From: Variovorax sp. Root473
Lineage (GTDB): Bacteria > Pseudomonadota > Gammaproteobacteria > Burkholderiales > Burkholderiaceae_C
Assembly (NCBI RefSeq): GCF_001426505.1
Contig: NZ_LMEV01000001.1
Location: forward strand, 311,378-375,377
Direction: 5' to 3'
Length of the DNA stretch: 64,000 nucleotides
The notes under the pieces are model-generated. The model was not told where the DNA came from, searched no databases, and saw only the letters and a list, made by a program, of their open reading frames with translations. Every line of letters starts with the position of its first letter. The stretch's first letter is position 1. Position numbers and translations under genes: made by a program. Shown piece by piece: positions 1 through 9,760 of the stretch.

Positions 1-729
1 GCCCACCACTTCGCCGCGCATGTTGATCAGCGGACCGCCCGAGTTGCCGGGATTGATGGCCACGTCGGTCTGGATGAACGGCAGGTACTCGCCCGTGTCG
101 CGCTGCTTGGCGCTCACGATGCCGGCCGTGACGGTGTTCTCCAGGCCGAAGGGCGAGCCGATCGCCATCACCCACTCGCCCACGCGCAGCTTGGAGATGT
201 CGCCCACCTTCACCGCGGGCAGGCCCGTGGCTTCGATCTTCACCACGGCCACGTCGGTGCGCTTGTCGGCGCCGATGATCTTGGCCTTGAACTCGCGCTT
301 GTCAGGCAGCGTGACCAGCACCTCGGAGGCGTCTTCCACCACGTGCGCGTTGGTCATGACGTAGCCGTCGCCCGTCAGGATGAAGCCCGAGCCCACGCCG
401 CGCGGACGCTCTTCCTCCTGCTGCGGACGGTTCGGACGCGGCCCCTGGCGTGGCGTTCCCGGCAGCGGCTGGCCGAAGAAGCGACGGAAGAACTCCTGCA
501 TTTCCTCGTCCATCTCGCCGTTGCCGCCGCCGCGTTGCGCGACCTTCTCGACGGTGCGGATGTTGACCACGGACGGACCGACCTGGTCGACCAGGTCGGT
601 GAAGTCGGGTAGCGTGCGCGTTTGCGCATGCACCGACTCGACCGGCAGGAAAGTGGCGCCGGCCGTCAGCGCCAGCGCAAAGGCCAGCAGACCGGAACGA
701 AGCTTGTGTCCCTCGACTTTGAACATCAT
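1..729 (-). CDS. degP: DegP/MucD-family periplasmic serine endoprotease, C-terminus cut by window edge
   Basis: Periplasmic protease/chaperone that degrades misfolded envelope proteins. The visible 243 codons carry a signal peptide (hydrophobic residues about 13-28, cleavage near VHA-Q) and a trypsin-like domain with the full catalytic triad: His in TNAHVV (about residue 128), Asp in KRTDVAVV (about 158) and Ser in NPGNSGGPL (about 229). An Arg/Pro/Glu-rich loop at about 85-110 is typical of the LA loop. The PDZ domains lie beyond base 1. The start is ATG at 729, preceded by GGAAAG. The gene follows rseB by 108 bp on the same strand, the usual MucD position in rpoE operons. It could equally be named degQ or mucD; the sequence seen does not separate these. 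Confidence 0.93.
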   Translation of the reverse strand, partial: MMFKVEGHKLRSGLLAFALALTAGATFLPVESVHAQTRTLPDFTDLVDQVGPSVVNIRTVEKVAQRGGGNGEMDEEMQEFFRRFFGQPLPGTPRQGPRPNRPQQEEERPRGVGSGFILTGDGYVMTNAHVVEDASEVLVTLPDKREFKAKIIGADKRTDVAVVKIEATGLPAVKVGDISKLRVGEWVMAIGSPFGLENTVTAGIVSAKQRDTGEYLPFIQTDVAINPGNSGGPLINMRGEVVG

Positions 730-837
730 CGGTTGTCTTTCCAAAAGAACAGAGCTGCAAATAACGACAGAGGTTATGAGTTTCCGGCGCCGGCTTGGTT
801 CAGCCCGAACGCCTGCACGGCGTCAGCCCATCGCCCG
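730..837 (-). promoter_or_regulatory. Spacer upstream of degP with a weak sigma-E-like -35 element
   Basis: The 108 bp between rseB and degP read, on the minus strand, GGAAACTCATAACC about 50 bases before the degP start. GGAAACT resembles the GGAACTT -35 element of sigma-E promoters, but no good -10 is visible at the right distance. A stress-inducible extra promoter for degP would make sense. This is inference only. Confidence 0.2.
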
Positions 838-1917
838 TCAGCGCGTGCGCGCGAGGCTCTGGGCAAAGGCATTGAGCGTCTGCTGCGGCACCTCGCCGAC
901 CGCGGTCAGCCACCAGTCGCTGGCCGGTGCGGGCAGTCGCCGGCGGATCGCGTTGGTGGCGCCGATGGTCAGCACGCCGTCGCCCGGCGTGCGCGTGGGA
1001 TCGTAGCGTTCGATGAAGAGCGAGACCGTCGCCAGGCCATCGGAGAAGGTCCACTGGACGGTGGTCGCCTCGGGCTTGGACGGCTTGCCGTCGCCGGCGG
1101 GCAGCGCGGGGCGCCGGAAGAAGCTTCGGGGCTTGAATCCGGCCACGGGTGTGCGCAGCATCCAGCCTTCGTCCTGCGCGGTGCTGCGTTCGAGTTCAAG
1201 CTTCTCGATGCGGTAGCCGCTGGTGTTGGCCATCATCTGCGCCAGTGCCTGAGCCTTCACGGGCGCGTCGAGCTGCAGCTCGGAGAACGCCGACTGCTCG
1301 ACCACGCGGGTGTCGCTGTCGACGGTCTGGAGTTTCACCACGAGGCCGGAGCGGCGTTCGCTCCAGATGCGGTAGCCAAAGCGCAGGCCGTCGCGCGGCA
1401 CCAGTTGCACCACGTCGGCATCGAAGCCCGCGACGCGGTCCTTGCCGATGGCGCGCACGTCGTAGTAGTCGCCCACCGACGAATCGGGCTTGTCGGGCAG
1501 GTTGGGGAACAGGTCGAGGTTCTCGCGTTTTTCGACCTTCACGAGCTTTGCCTCGGGCAGGAAGGTCATCACGTTGCGGTTGCGCCGGAAGGTCGAGCGC
1601 GGCGGGCCCGACAGCGCTTCGATGCGCTCCAGCTGGTGCTCGCCGTCGCGCACATGCCAGATGCGCGCGCTCGACAGGTCGCCGCCCGGGGCCGACACCA
1701 CGAAGGTGCCCACGTAGCTGCGCTGCCGCGCGCCCGCATGCATGCGCTGCAGCCACTCTGTGACGCCCATGGCCGGCGGCTCGTCGTTCTGCGCCGAGGG
1801 CACGCTCTTCGTGTTCGCCGCACCGTAGCGGGTTTGCGCGACGGCCATCTGTCCCAGGCAAAGAACAGCGAGCACGAGCACGAAGGTACGTGCGGAAATC
1901 GGCATTTGAACGGTCAT
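838..1917 (-). CDS. rseB: Sigma-E regulatory protein RseB/MucB
   Basis: Periplasmic protein that binds RseA, protects it from proteolysis and senses mislocalised lipoproteins or LPS, so it restrains the sigma-E response. It has 359 residues with an N-terminal signal peptide (hydrophobic about 10-27, ending AVAQ). The two MucB/RseB domains are visible: a large lipid-binding-like N-domain (about 50-225, with RQRSYVGTFV near its start) and a smaller C-domain (about 240-355, with ATNAIRRRLP). A second in-frame ATG lies at 1905. It follows rseA by 23 bp and precedes degP on the same strand. The length is somewhat above the usual 310-330 residues. Confidence 0.93.
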   Translation of the reverse strand: MTVQMPISARTFVLVLAVLCLGQMAVAQTRYGAANTKSVPSAQNDEPPAMGVTEWLQRMHAGARQRSYVGTFVVSAPGGDLSSARIWHVRDGEHQLERIEALSGPPRSTFRRNRNVMTFLPEAKLVKVEKRENLDLFPNLPDKPDSSVGDYYDVRAIGKDRVAGFDADVVQLVPRDGLRFGYRIWSERRSGLVVKLQTVDSDTRVVEQSAFSELQLDAPVKAQALAQMMANTSGYRIEKLELERSTAQDEGWMLRTPVAGFKPRSFFRRPALPAGDGKPSKPEATTVQWTFSDGLATVSLFIERYDPTRTPGDGVLTIGATNAIRRRLPAPASDWWLTAVGEVPQQTLNAFAQSLARTR

Positions 1918-1940
1918 TGCAGGCGGCGACGGGCGCGCAA

Positions 1941-2609
1941 TCAGCGCGTGGGGCCCTCGAAGGTGGCGTTGCGCAGGAAACCGGACGGCATTTGCGATGC
2001 GCCGCCCGCCTGCTGGTGAGCTTCGAGCAGCTGGTCAAGGCGCGGATCGCGCAGCATGACTTGCGGATTGCCGTTGCCGACCAGCACACGGGACGGCGTC
2101 AAGGCGCCGTTGCCCGCCAACGCGCTGCCACCCGCTGCGAGAACCGAATTCGCCACGGACGGTTGCACCACGGCCAGTTGTGCGCCGCCGCTCGGCACTG
2201 CGGCGCCATTGCCGACGAGCGTCCAGCTGATGGCCGCCACGGCCATCAGCGACGCGGCGCCGGCCACCAGCTTCCAGCGGAACACAGGCTCGTTGGCCGC
2301 TTCGGCGCGTTGCCGCACAGGCATCGCGACCGGCACGGCGGCCAGCGGCGCCACGGTCACGGACGGCGCGATCACGACGGGTTCTTGTGCAAGCCGCTGC
2401 TGGAAGCGCGCCAGAAAAGCCGAGGTGTCGGTGCAGCGCGCATGCGCCGACGAGCGCAGCACGTCGCCCACCACGTGGTAGGCGTGCCAGGCGTCGCGCG
2501 AGTCGTCTTCAGCGCAGACGGATTCGATCGCACGCGCGAACGCCTCGCCCTGCAATTGGCCATCCGCGAGCGCGGACACCTGTTCCCGAACCGTCATCGT
2601 CTGATTCAT
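1941..2609 (-). CDS. rseA: Anti-sigma-E factor RseA
   Basis: Inner-membrane anti-sigma factor that sequesters RpoE until proteolysis releases it. It has 222 residues: a cytoplasmic RseA domain (about 1-75, with MTVREQVSALADGQL and AWHAYHVVGDVLRS), one membrane segment (about 113-133) and a periplasmic Ala/Gly-rich tail that would contact RseB. The chosen start is ATG at 2609, preceded by AGCAGGTG at good spacing and lying 17 bases after the rpoE stop. The open frame extends to a TTG at 2633 that would overlap rpoE, but that start has no ribosome site. Confidence 0.92.
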   Translation of the reverse strand: MNQTMTVREQVSALADGQLQGEAFARAIESVCAEDDSRDAWHAYHVVGDVLRSSAHARCTDTSAFLARFQQRLAQEPVVIAPSVTVAPLAAVPVAMPVRQRAEAANEPVFRWKLVAGAASLMAVAAISWTLVGNGAAVPSGGAQLAVVQPSVANSVLAAGGSALAGNGALTPSRVLVGNGNPQVMLRDPRLDQLLEAHQQAGGASQMPSGFLRNATFEGPTR

Positions 2610-2626
2610 GTCATTCACCTGCTGAT

Positions 2627-3301
2627 CTACCAACGCTTGCCGGACTGGTTGTCCAGCAGCGGCTTGACCCGGGCCGAAATGGCCTCACGCGCCCGGAAAA
2701 TACGCGAGCGCACCGTGCCGATCGGACAATCCATGACCTCGGCAATCTCTTCGTAACTCATCCCGTCGATCTCGCGCAACGTGACTGCCTGGCGCAACTC
2801 GGTAGGCAGTGCTTCCATGGCAGCCTCGACGGCGCTGGCGATTTCGTTCGCTGCCATGACCGATTCGGGGGTTTCATCGGTGGTTGGTTCGTTTCCGGGG
2901 CGGTAAGTTTCATCCTCGTCGTCCGAGGACGAACGCAATGCGCTTTCGGAGACGGTCGGATCGCGCTTCATGTCCACCAGCGCCTTCTTGGCGGTGTTCA
3001 CCGCGATCCGGTAGAGCCAGGTGTAGAACTGCGCCTCGCCGCGGAACTGGTGCAGCGCGCGGTAGGCACGGATGAAGGTTTCCTGGGCGATGTCCTCGAC
3101 CAGGTCGACATCGCGCACCATCCGCCCGATCAGCCGTTCGATGCGGCGCTGGTACTTGATGACCAGCAGCTCGAACGCCTTCTGGTCGCCCGCGACGGTG
3201 CGCTGGACCAACTGGAAGTCGACCTCACCCGGGCGCGGCGCCTGCGCCGCCCCGTCGGGCAGCACGGACTCCGGGGGCACGGGCGGCAAGGAAGTGGTCA
3301 T
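2627..3301 (-). CDS. rpoE: RNA polymerase sigma-E factor (RpoE/AlgU type)
   Basis: ECF sigma factor of the envelope stress response, 224 residues. Region 2 spans about 45-115 (DVDLVEDIAQETFIRAYRAL, then FYTWLYRIAVNTAKK) and region 4 about 165-215 (MSYEEIAEVMDCPIGTVRSR). An acidic linker of about 40 residues joins them. The N-terminus has a proline-rich extension of about 25 residues. It heads rpoE-rseA-rseB-degP and lies 9 bases after the small membrane-protein gene that follows fabF, so part of its transcription may come from the fatty-acid operon. The anti-sigma gene directly downstream supports the assignment. Confidence 0.96.
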   Translation of the reverse strand: MTTSLPPVPPESVLPDGAAQAPRPGEVDFQLVQRTVAGDQKAFELLVIKYQRRIERLIGRMVRDVDLVEDIAQETFIRAYRALHQFRGEAQFYTWLYRIAVNTAKKALVDMKRDPTVSESALRSSSDDEDETYRPGNEPTTDETPESVMAANEIASAVEAAMEALPTELRQAVTLREIDGMSYEEIAEVMDCPIGTVRSRIFRAREAISARVKPLLDNQSGKRW

Positions 3302-3310
3302 CGAAACGGG

Positions 3311-3793
3311 TCAGGGCGCGTCGGCCGGAGCGGTCGCGCGCCAGGGGTCACCGGCCGGTTCGGCCGCCGGGGGCCGCGCATAGACCGCACGGCGCACGTC
3401 GCGCCAGCGTTCGGGCATGGCCCGCTGCTCGAGCCAGACCCAGCGCGCCGCACGGCCGGTTTCGGCCAGGCGGATCAGCAGCAATGACTGGAAATCGAGC
3501 GCCACGATGGCCCGTGCAGCAAGCACGCCGCGCGAAGGATCGGTACCGGTCAGCGACCAGTGCAATCCGTCGAAATGCAGCGTCGCCGCGCCGTCCCGCC
3601 GCAAGCCGAAACCTGCAGCGACACCAGAAAAGACCACGCTGAGGAGCAGCAGCAACTGGCGCCAGCCGTTGCCATCAAAAAGATAGCACGCCGCGCCAGC
3701 ACAGCAAACGCCCAAGGTCCAAAGGGCCAGAAGAATCCGGGTCGCGCCGCGGGTGCGCCCCACCGGATAGGTCACCGACGGTGCGCCGTGCAT
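3311..3793 (-). CDS. Small membrane protein between fabF and rpoE, function unknown
   Basis: 160 residues with two predicted membrane helices close together near the N-terminus (about 19-38 and 45-64), then a soluble domain of about 95 residues with conserved-looking Trp/Arg content (WVWLEQ, WRDVRRAVYA). The layout resembles the YgfX/CptA family, whose genes sit next to other operons in E. coli, but the sequence alone does not prove membership. ATG at 3793 is chosen because the frame upstream runs back into fabF, whose stop lies 13 bases earlier. No strong ribosome site is seen. Position in the run suggests cotranscription with fabF and rpoE. Confidence 0.75.
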   Translation of the reverse strand: MHGAPSVTYPVGRTRGATRILLALWTLGVCCAGAACYLFDGNGWRQLLLLLSVVFSGVAAGFGLRRDGAATLHFDGLHWSLTGTDPSRGVLAARAIVALDFQSLLLIRLAETGRAARWVWLEQRAMPERWRDVRRAVYARPPAAEPAGDPWRATAPADAP

Positions 3794-3806
3794 GAGAGAG
3801 CGACGC

Positions 3807-5051
3807 TCAAGCGCGCTTGAACACCAGCGTACCGTTGGTACCGCCGAAGCCGAAATTGTTCTTGACCGCGACATCGATCTTCAGATCGCGCGCCTCGTTG
3901 GCGCAGTAGTCGAGATCGCACTCCGGATCCTGGTTGAAGATGTTGATCGTCGGGGGACTCTTCTGGTGATGCAGCGCCAGCACCGTGAACACCGATTCGA
4001 TGCCGCCCGCGCCGCCCAGCAGGTGGCCGGTCATGGACTTGGTCGAATTCACGACGAGCTTCTTCGCGTGATCGCCGAAGGCGAGCTTGACCGCGTTGGT
4101 TTCGTTGAGGTCACCGATCAGCGTCGAGGTCCCGTGCGCGTTCAGGTACTGAACCTCGTCGGCGTTGACACCTGCGTTGGCCAGCGCCATCGCCATCGAA
4201 CGGCGCGGGCCGTCGACGTCGGGCGCGGTCATGTGGTACGCGTCGCCGGTCATGCCGAAGCCGGAAACTTCGGCGTAGATTTTGGCGCCGCGCGCCTTGG
4301 CGTGTTCGTACTCTTCGAGCACCAGCACGCCGGAGCCCTCGCCCAGCACGAAGCCATCGCGGTCCTTGTCCCACGGGCGCGAGGCGGTGGCGGGATCGTC
4401 GTTGCGCGTGCTCAGCGCCCGAGGCGCGGTAAAGCCACCGATGCCGAGCGGAGAAATGGTCGACTCAGCACCGCCCGCGATCATGACGTCGGCGTCGCCG
4501 TACTCGATCATGCGCGCCGACGTGCCGATGGCATGCAACCCAGTGGTGCAGGCGGTCACGACAGCGATGTTCGGACCCTTGAAGCCGTACTTGATCGAGA
4601 CGTGGCCCGAGATCATGTTGATGATCGACGCCGGCACGAAGAACGGCGAAATGCGGCGCGGGCCGCGGCTCGCGTATTCGCCGTGCGTTTCCTCGATCAT
4701 CGGCAGACCGCCGATGCCGGAGCCGATGTTGCAGCCGATGCGCACGGCCTTTTCATAGGACAGTGCGTCGCCGGTCGGCAGTCCACTGTCCTGCACCGCC
4801 TGGATGGCGGCGGCGAGTCCCAGATGAATGAAGCGGTCCATGTGACGCGCTTCTTTCTCCGAGATGTATTGGGTGATGTCGAAACCCTTGACCTCACCGG
4901 CGAACTTGCAGGCGAAGGCGCTTGCATCGAACGCGGTGATGTTCGCAATGCCCGACTTCCCGGCCAACAGGTTGGTCCAGGATTCGGTGGCAGTGTTTCC
5001 GACAGGAGCGATGCAACCGAGTCCGGTCACGACGACGCGGCGTTTGGTCAT
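3807..5051 (-). CDS. fabF: 3-oxoacyl-[acyl-carrier-protein] synthase II (FabF)
   Basis: Condensing enzyme that elongates acyl-ACP with malonyl-ACP in type II fatty-acid synthesis; cytoplasmic. It has 414 residues, the standard FabF length. The catalytic Cys-His-His set is present: Cys168 in VTACTTG, His306 in NAHGTSTLIGD and His343 in KSMTGHLLGGAGG. It lies 96 bp downstream of acpP. The start ATG at 5051 is preceded by AAAGG at a spacing of about 9 bases. Confidence 0.98.
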   Translation of the reverse strand: MTKRRVVVTGLGCIAPVGNTATESWTNLLAGKSGIANITAFDASAFACKFAGEVKGFDITQYISEKEARHMDRFIHLGLAAAIQAVQDSGLPTGDALSYEKAVRIGCNIGSGIGGLPMIEETHGEYASRGPRRISPFFVPASIINMISGHVSIKYGFKGPNIAVVTACTTGLHAIGTSARMIEYGDADVMIAGGAESTISPLGIGGFTAPRALSTRNDDPATASRPWDKDRDGFVLGEGSGVLVLEEYEHAKARGAKIYAEVSGFGMTGDAYHMTAPDVDGPRRSMAMALANAGVNADEVQYLNAHGTSTLIGDLNETNAVKLAFGDHAKKLVVNSTKSMTGHLLGGAGGIESVFTVLALHHQKSPPTINIFNQDPECDLDYCANEARDLKIDVAVKNNFGFGGTNGTLVFKRA

Positions 5052-5147
5052 GCCGGCAAACCTTTCTGGAAGCGCTGGACAGCTGCCGATCGGCGCGGGC
5101 GGTTGAAAAAGGAGCCGCCGGCCGTCGTTGCAGTGTCAGCTGGCCGA

Positions 5148-6231
<1,084 letters not shown>

Positions 6232-6263
6232 AAAAGAGAAAAAGTATCGGGACCTGGCGGCGT

Positions 6264-7217
6264 TCAGCCGGCGAGCGATTGTCGGACGTCCGCGAGGGTG
6301 GCCGGGTCGTACACCGACGCGGCTTCCAGTTCGGGGGCGATGCGCTTCACCATGCCAGCCAGCACCTTGCCGGGACCGCACTCGATGATGGCGGTTGCAC
6401 CGCGCAGTTTCAAGGCCTGAACGCTCTCAACCCAGCGCACCGGACCGGCGGCCTGGCGCACCAGAGCGTCGCGGATGCGGTCGGCATCGGTCTCGACCGC
6501 CACGTCGATGTTGTTGAGCACCGGAATCTGCGGCGCAGCCAGCGTCACACTCGCAAGCTTCTCGCGCAGGGCTTCGGCCGCTGGCTTCATCAGGCTCGAA
6601 TGGAACGGCGCCGACACCGGCAGCGGCAATGCACGCTTGGCGCCGTTGGCCTTCAGCAGCTCGCAGGCCTTGTCCACCGCGGCCTTGCTGCCGGCGATCA
6701 CGGTCTGCATCGGATCGTTGAAGTTCACGGCCTCGACCACTTCGGCGCTGCCGGGGCCGAACGTGGCGGTGGCTTCGGTGCAGCCGGCGACCACCTTGTC
6801 GGACACCATGCCGAGGATCGCCGCCATCGCACCGACGCCGACCGGCACGGCCTGCTGCATGGCCTGCGCGCGGAAACGCACCAGCGGCGCGGCCTGCGCG
6901 AGCGTCAGCACGCCCGAGGCCACCAGCGCCGAATACTCGCCCAGCGAATGGCCGGCGACGACGGACGGCGTGGCGCCGCCTTCAGCCAGCCAGGCACGCC
7001 AGGCAGCCACGCCAGCCACCAGCATCACGGGCTGCGTGTTCGTGGTGAGCGCCAGCTCTTCCTTGGGACCGTTCTTGATCAGCGCGCCGATGTCTTCGCC
7101 CAGCGCTTCGGAGGCTTCGCGCAGGGTTTCGGCCACGGCCGGGTGATCGCCCCAGGCGTCGAGCATGCCGACCGCCTGCGAGCCCTGACCCGGAAAGACA
7201 AAAGCAAAGAATTTCAT
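6264..7217 (-). CDS. fabD: Malonyl-CoA:ACP transacylase (FabD)
   Basis: Moves malonyl from CoA to ACP, supplying the extender unit for fabH and fabF. It has 317 residues, close to the 309 of E. coli. The FPGQGSQ motif is near residue 10, the nucleophile Ser is in GHSLGEYSAL (about residue 95), and the catalytic His is in VSAPFHSSLM (about 205). It lies between fabH and fabG on the same strand. Confidence 0.98.
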   Translation of the reverse strand: MKFFAFVFPGQGSQAVGMLDAWGDHPAVAETLREASEALGEDIGALIKNGPKEELALTTNTQPVMLVAGVAAWRAWLAEGGATPSVVAGHSLGEYSALVASGVLTLAQAAPLVRFRAQAMQQAVPVGVGAMAAILGMVSDKVVAGCTEATATFGPGSAEVVEAVNFNDPMQTVIAGSKAAVDKACELLKANGAKRALPLPVSAPFHSSLMKPAAEALREKLASVTLAAPQIPVLNNIDVAVETDADRIRDALVRQAAGPVRWVESVQALKLRGATAIIECGPGKVLAGMVKRIAPELEAASVYDPATLADVRQSLAG

Positions 7218-7268
7218 TGTTGTTTCTTCGTCACCGCGCCGACGCCCGCTCCGGAGCGCCGCGACGCA

Positions 7269-8246
7269 CTACAGATTCAATAGCACCGCGCCCCAGGTGA
7301 AACCACCGCCCACGCCTTCCAGCATGAGGGTCTCGCCCTTCTTCACCTTGCCCGAGCGCACGGCTTCGTCGAGCGCCAGCGGGATCGAGGCGGCCGAGGT
7401 GTTGCCGTGCTCGTGGACCGTGACGACCAGTTTCTCGCGCGGCAGCTTCAGCTTCTTGGCCGTGCCTTCCATGATGCGGATGTTGGCCTGGTGCGGAATC
7501 AGCCAGTCGATGTCGGCCTCGGTCTTGCCGGCTTTGGCCAGCGTCGCGCGCGCCGCGTCTTCGAGCACGCGAACCGCCAGCTTGAAGACGGCCTGGCCGT
7601 CCATGTGCAGCAGCGGCGTGCCGAGCACGTTGCCGCCCGACACGTGGCCGGGTACGCACAGGATGCCGACATGCTTGCCGTCGGCATGCAGGTCGCTGGC
7701 CAGGATGCCGGGCTCGTCGGAGGCCTCGAGCACCACCGCGCCCGCGCCGTCACCGAACAGCACACAGGTGGTGCGGTCGTTGAAGTCGAGGATGCGGGAG
7801 AACACTTCGGCGCCGATCACCAGCGCGCAGCGCGCGGTGCCGGTACGGATCATCGCGTCGGCCACCGTCAGTGCGTAGACGAAACCGCTGCAGACCGCCT
7901 GGACGTCGAAGGCCGGGCAGCCGGCGATGCCGAGCTTGTGCTGGAGGATCGCGGCCGACGACGGGAACACCATGTCGGGCGTCGACGTCGCGACGATGAT
8001 CAGGTCGACATCGCTGGCCTTGCGGCCGGCGGCTTCCAGCGCATGCTTCGCGGCTTCGAGGCCGAGGTCGCTGCTGCTGACATCGGGCGCCGCAAAGTGG
8101 CGCGCGTGAATGCCGGTGCGCTCGACGATCCACTGATCGGAGGTTTCGATGCCGCGTGTCGCCAGTTCCTTGGCAAGGTCGTCATTGGTGACGCGGCGCG
8201 GGGGCAGGTAGCTGCCGGTGCCGGTGATGCGCGAAAAAGGGGTCAT
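7269..8246 (-). CDS. fabH: 3-oxoacyl-[acyl-carrier-protein] synthase III (FabH)
   Basis: Initiating condensing enzyme, joining acetyl-CoA to malonyl-ACP. It has 325 residues with the Cys-His-Asn triad: Cys119 in [12 protein letters not shown], His252 in [10 protein letters not shown] and Asn282 in HGNTSAASI. The start is ATG at 8246, which shares one base with the plsX stop (TGATG), a typical translational-coupling arrangement. One codon further up is a TTG that would also be in frame, but the ATG fits the family better. Confidence 0.98.
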   Translation of the reverse strand: MTPFSRITGTGSYLPPRRVTNDDLAKELATRGIETSDQWIVERTGIHARHFAAPDVSSSDLGLEAAKHALEAAGRKASDVDLIIVATSTPDMVFPSSAAILQHKLGIAGCPAFDVQAVCSGFVYALTVADAMIRTGTARCALVIGAEVFSRILDFNDRTTCVLFGDGAGAVVLEASDEPGILASDLHADGKHVGILCVPGHVSGGNVLGTPLLHMDGQAVFKLAVRVLEDAARATLAKAGKTEADIDWLIPHQANIRIMEGTAKKLKLPREKLVVTVHEHGNTSAASIPLALDEAVRSGKVKKGETLMLEGVGGGFTWGAVLLNL

Positions 8247-9343
8247 CAAGCGTGAAGGGCTGTCGCGTCGGCCGGCACCGCCGACTCCTGCCGAGCGAGC
8301 AAAGGCGCGGCGTGGGCAATGCGGGCCCGCACGCGATCGAGCAGGTTGTTGCGAGCGGCATCATAAGCGCGATCCAACGCATGACCGAAAGCCACTTCAT
8401 CGGCCGAGCCATGGCTCTTGAATACCAGCCCACGCAGGCCCAGCAGCGCTGCGCCGTTGTAGCGGCGGTGATCCAGGCGACCTTTGAAGGCTTTTAGGAC
8501 CGGATAGGCAACAACTGCAACCAGTTTGGTGAAGATGTTCCGCGAAAACTCGACGCGAATAAACTCGCCGATCATCGAGGCCACGCCTTCGCTGGCCTTC
8601 AGGGCCACGTTGCCAACAAATCCGTCACACACGACGATATCGGTCGTGCCTTTGAAGATGTCATTGCCTTCCACGTTGCCGTAGAAGTTCAGATCCTTGG
8701 AGTTGGCAGCCGTACGCAGCAGTTGACTCGCCTTTTTGATGGTTTCGCTGCCCTTGATGGCTTCTTCACCAATATTAAGCAGGCCGACCGAAGGCGATTC
8801 ATTGCCGGTCAGCGCCGACACCAGCGCCGAGCCGAGCACCGCGAACTGGAGCAGGTCTTCCGCATCACAGTCGACATTCGCACCGAGATCGAGCACGGTG
8901 GTCGCCCCACCTTTCACATTGGGCAACTGGGGCGCAATGGCAGGACGGTCGATGCCATCGAGCGTTTTGAGCAGATAGCGTGCAATTGCCATCAACGCGC
9001 CCGTGTTGCCGGCAGATACGGCCCCCTGCGCAGTGCCATCCTTGACCTGCTGGATCGCAACGCGCATCGAAGAGTCCTTCTTCTTGCGCAGGGCGATTTC
9101 AATAGGATCGTCCATGCCGACCACTTCGCTGGCCGGCACGATGCGCGCGCGCGGATGATTGGCAAACGCCGCCAGCGCGGCCGGCGCACCGACAAGCAGC
9201 AACGACGCGTCGCTGTGCCGCTCGAGAAAAGCGCGGCAGGCCGCGAGCGTGACACGCGGCCCATGGTCACCCCCCATGCAATCCACGGCGAGCGTGATTG
9301 CGGCGGGCGCAGCAGTGAGTTCGGGAGAAAAAGGCGCAGCCAT
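8246..9343 (-). CDS. plsX: Phosphate acyltransferase PlsX
   Basis: Makes acyl-phosphate from acyl-ACP for phosphatidic acid synthesis; a peripheral membrane enzyme. It has 365 residues. The family N-terminus ([13 protein letters not shown], with MGGD near residue 23) follows an extension of about 15 residues. Other family motifs include [22 protein letters not shown] and [15 protein letters not shown] at 9343 has no ribosome site: the bases before it are the U-rich end of a strong hairpin (see 9351-9387). The open frame would also allow TTG at 9346. The context rpmF-plsX-fabH is conserved in Gram-negatives. Confidence 0.95.
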   Translation of the reverse strand: MAAPFSPELTAAPAAITLAVDCMGGDHGPRVTLAACRAFLERHSDASLLLVGAPAALAAFANHPRARIVPASEVVGMDDPIEIALRKKKDSSMRVAIQQVKDGTAQGAVSAGNTGALMAIARYLLKTLDGIDRPAIAPQLPNVKGGATTVLDLGANVDCDAEDLLQFAVLGSALVSALTGNESPSVGLLNIGEEAIKGSETIKKASQLLRTAANSKDLNFYGNVEGNDIFKGTTDIVVCDGFVGNVALKASEGVASMIGEFIRVEFSRNIFTKLVAVVAYPVLKAFKGRLDHRRYNGAALLGLRGLVFKSHGSADEVAFGHALDRAYDAARNNLLDRVRARIAHAAPLLARQESAVPADATALHA

Positions 9344-9344
9344 C

Positions 9345-9387
9345 AAAACAAAGGCCCGACGCTACAGCAAAAGTAGCTTCGGGCCTT
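9345..9387 (-). terminator. Strong hairpin with U-rich tail between rpmF and plsX (terminator or attenuator)
   Basis: On the minus strand AAGGCCCGA pairs with TCGGGCCTT (9387-9379 with 9359-9351) and inside it GCTAC pairs with GTAGC around a 7-base loop; one mismatch separates the two stems. It is followed by TGTTTTG and then the plsX ATG. This has the form of an intrinsic terminator, but it lies inside a co-directional operon and occupies the plsX ribosome-binding region. It may end most rpmF transcripts or fold to limit plsX translation. Confidence 0.75.
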
Positions 9388-9404
9388 GGCCTTGGGGTTG
9401 GAGA

Positions 9405-9587
9405 TCAGGCTTCGGACTTGTTCTTGAGCACCTGACGACCACGGTAGAAACCGTTGGGGCTGATGTGATGGCGCAGGTGCGTTTCGCCAGTGGTCGGCTC
9501 CACGGCGATGCCGGGAACAACCAGAGCGTTGTGTGAACGATGCATGCCGCGCTTGGAAGGCGACTTTTTGTTTTGCTGGACGGCCAT
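9405..9587 (-). CDS. rpmF: 50S ribosomal protein L32
   Basis: 60-residue basic ribosomal protein. [20 protein letters not shown] is the classic proteobacterial L32 N-terminus and [14 protein letters not shown] the classic C-terminus. AGGAG sits 7 bases before the ATG at 9587. The two zinc-binding cysteine pairs found in some L32 proteins are absent, the normal state for this family branch. It lies between the DUF177 gene and plsX as in many Gram-negatives. Confidence 0.98.
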   Translation of the reverse strand: MAVQQNKKSPSKRGMHRSHNALVVPGIAVEPTTGETHLRHHISPNGFYRGRQVLKNKSEA

Positions 9588-9734
9588 GATGGCTCCTGGA
9601 CGGTTAGGTGGGTGACTGGATGCGGGCTCAAGCGGTGGCAATGAGGCGAAAGCTCCGGCGGCATGCATGGAATGCCACGTTCTGCCTTTGCCTTGTATGC
9701 ATTGCTGCTCACGGCGGCGCGCGCGAAGCCCATG

Positions 9735-9740
9735 ATTATA
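9735..9740 (-). promoter_or_regulatory. Candidate rpmF promoter (-10 TATAAT)
   Basis: A perfect TATAAT on the minus strand lies just after the DUF177 stop, about 150 bases before the rpmF start. No good -35 is seen 16-18 bases upstream. If used, it would allow rpmF and the fab genes to be transcribed without the DUF177 gene and would give a 5' leader of about 140 nt. Confidence 0.35.
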
Positions 9741-9760
9741 GCCCAGCCGAAGAGAAAGGG

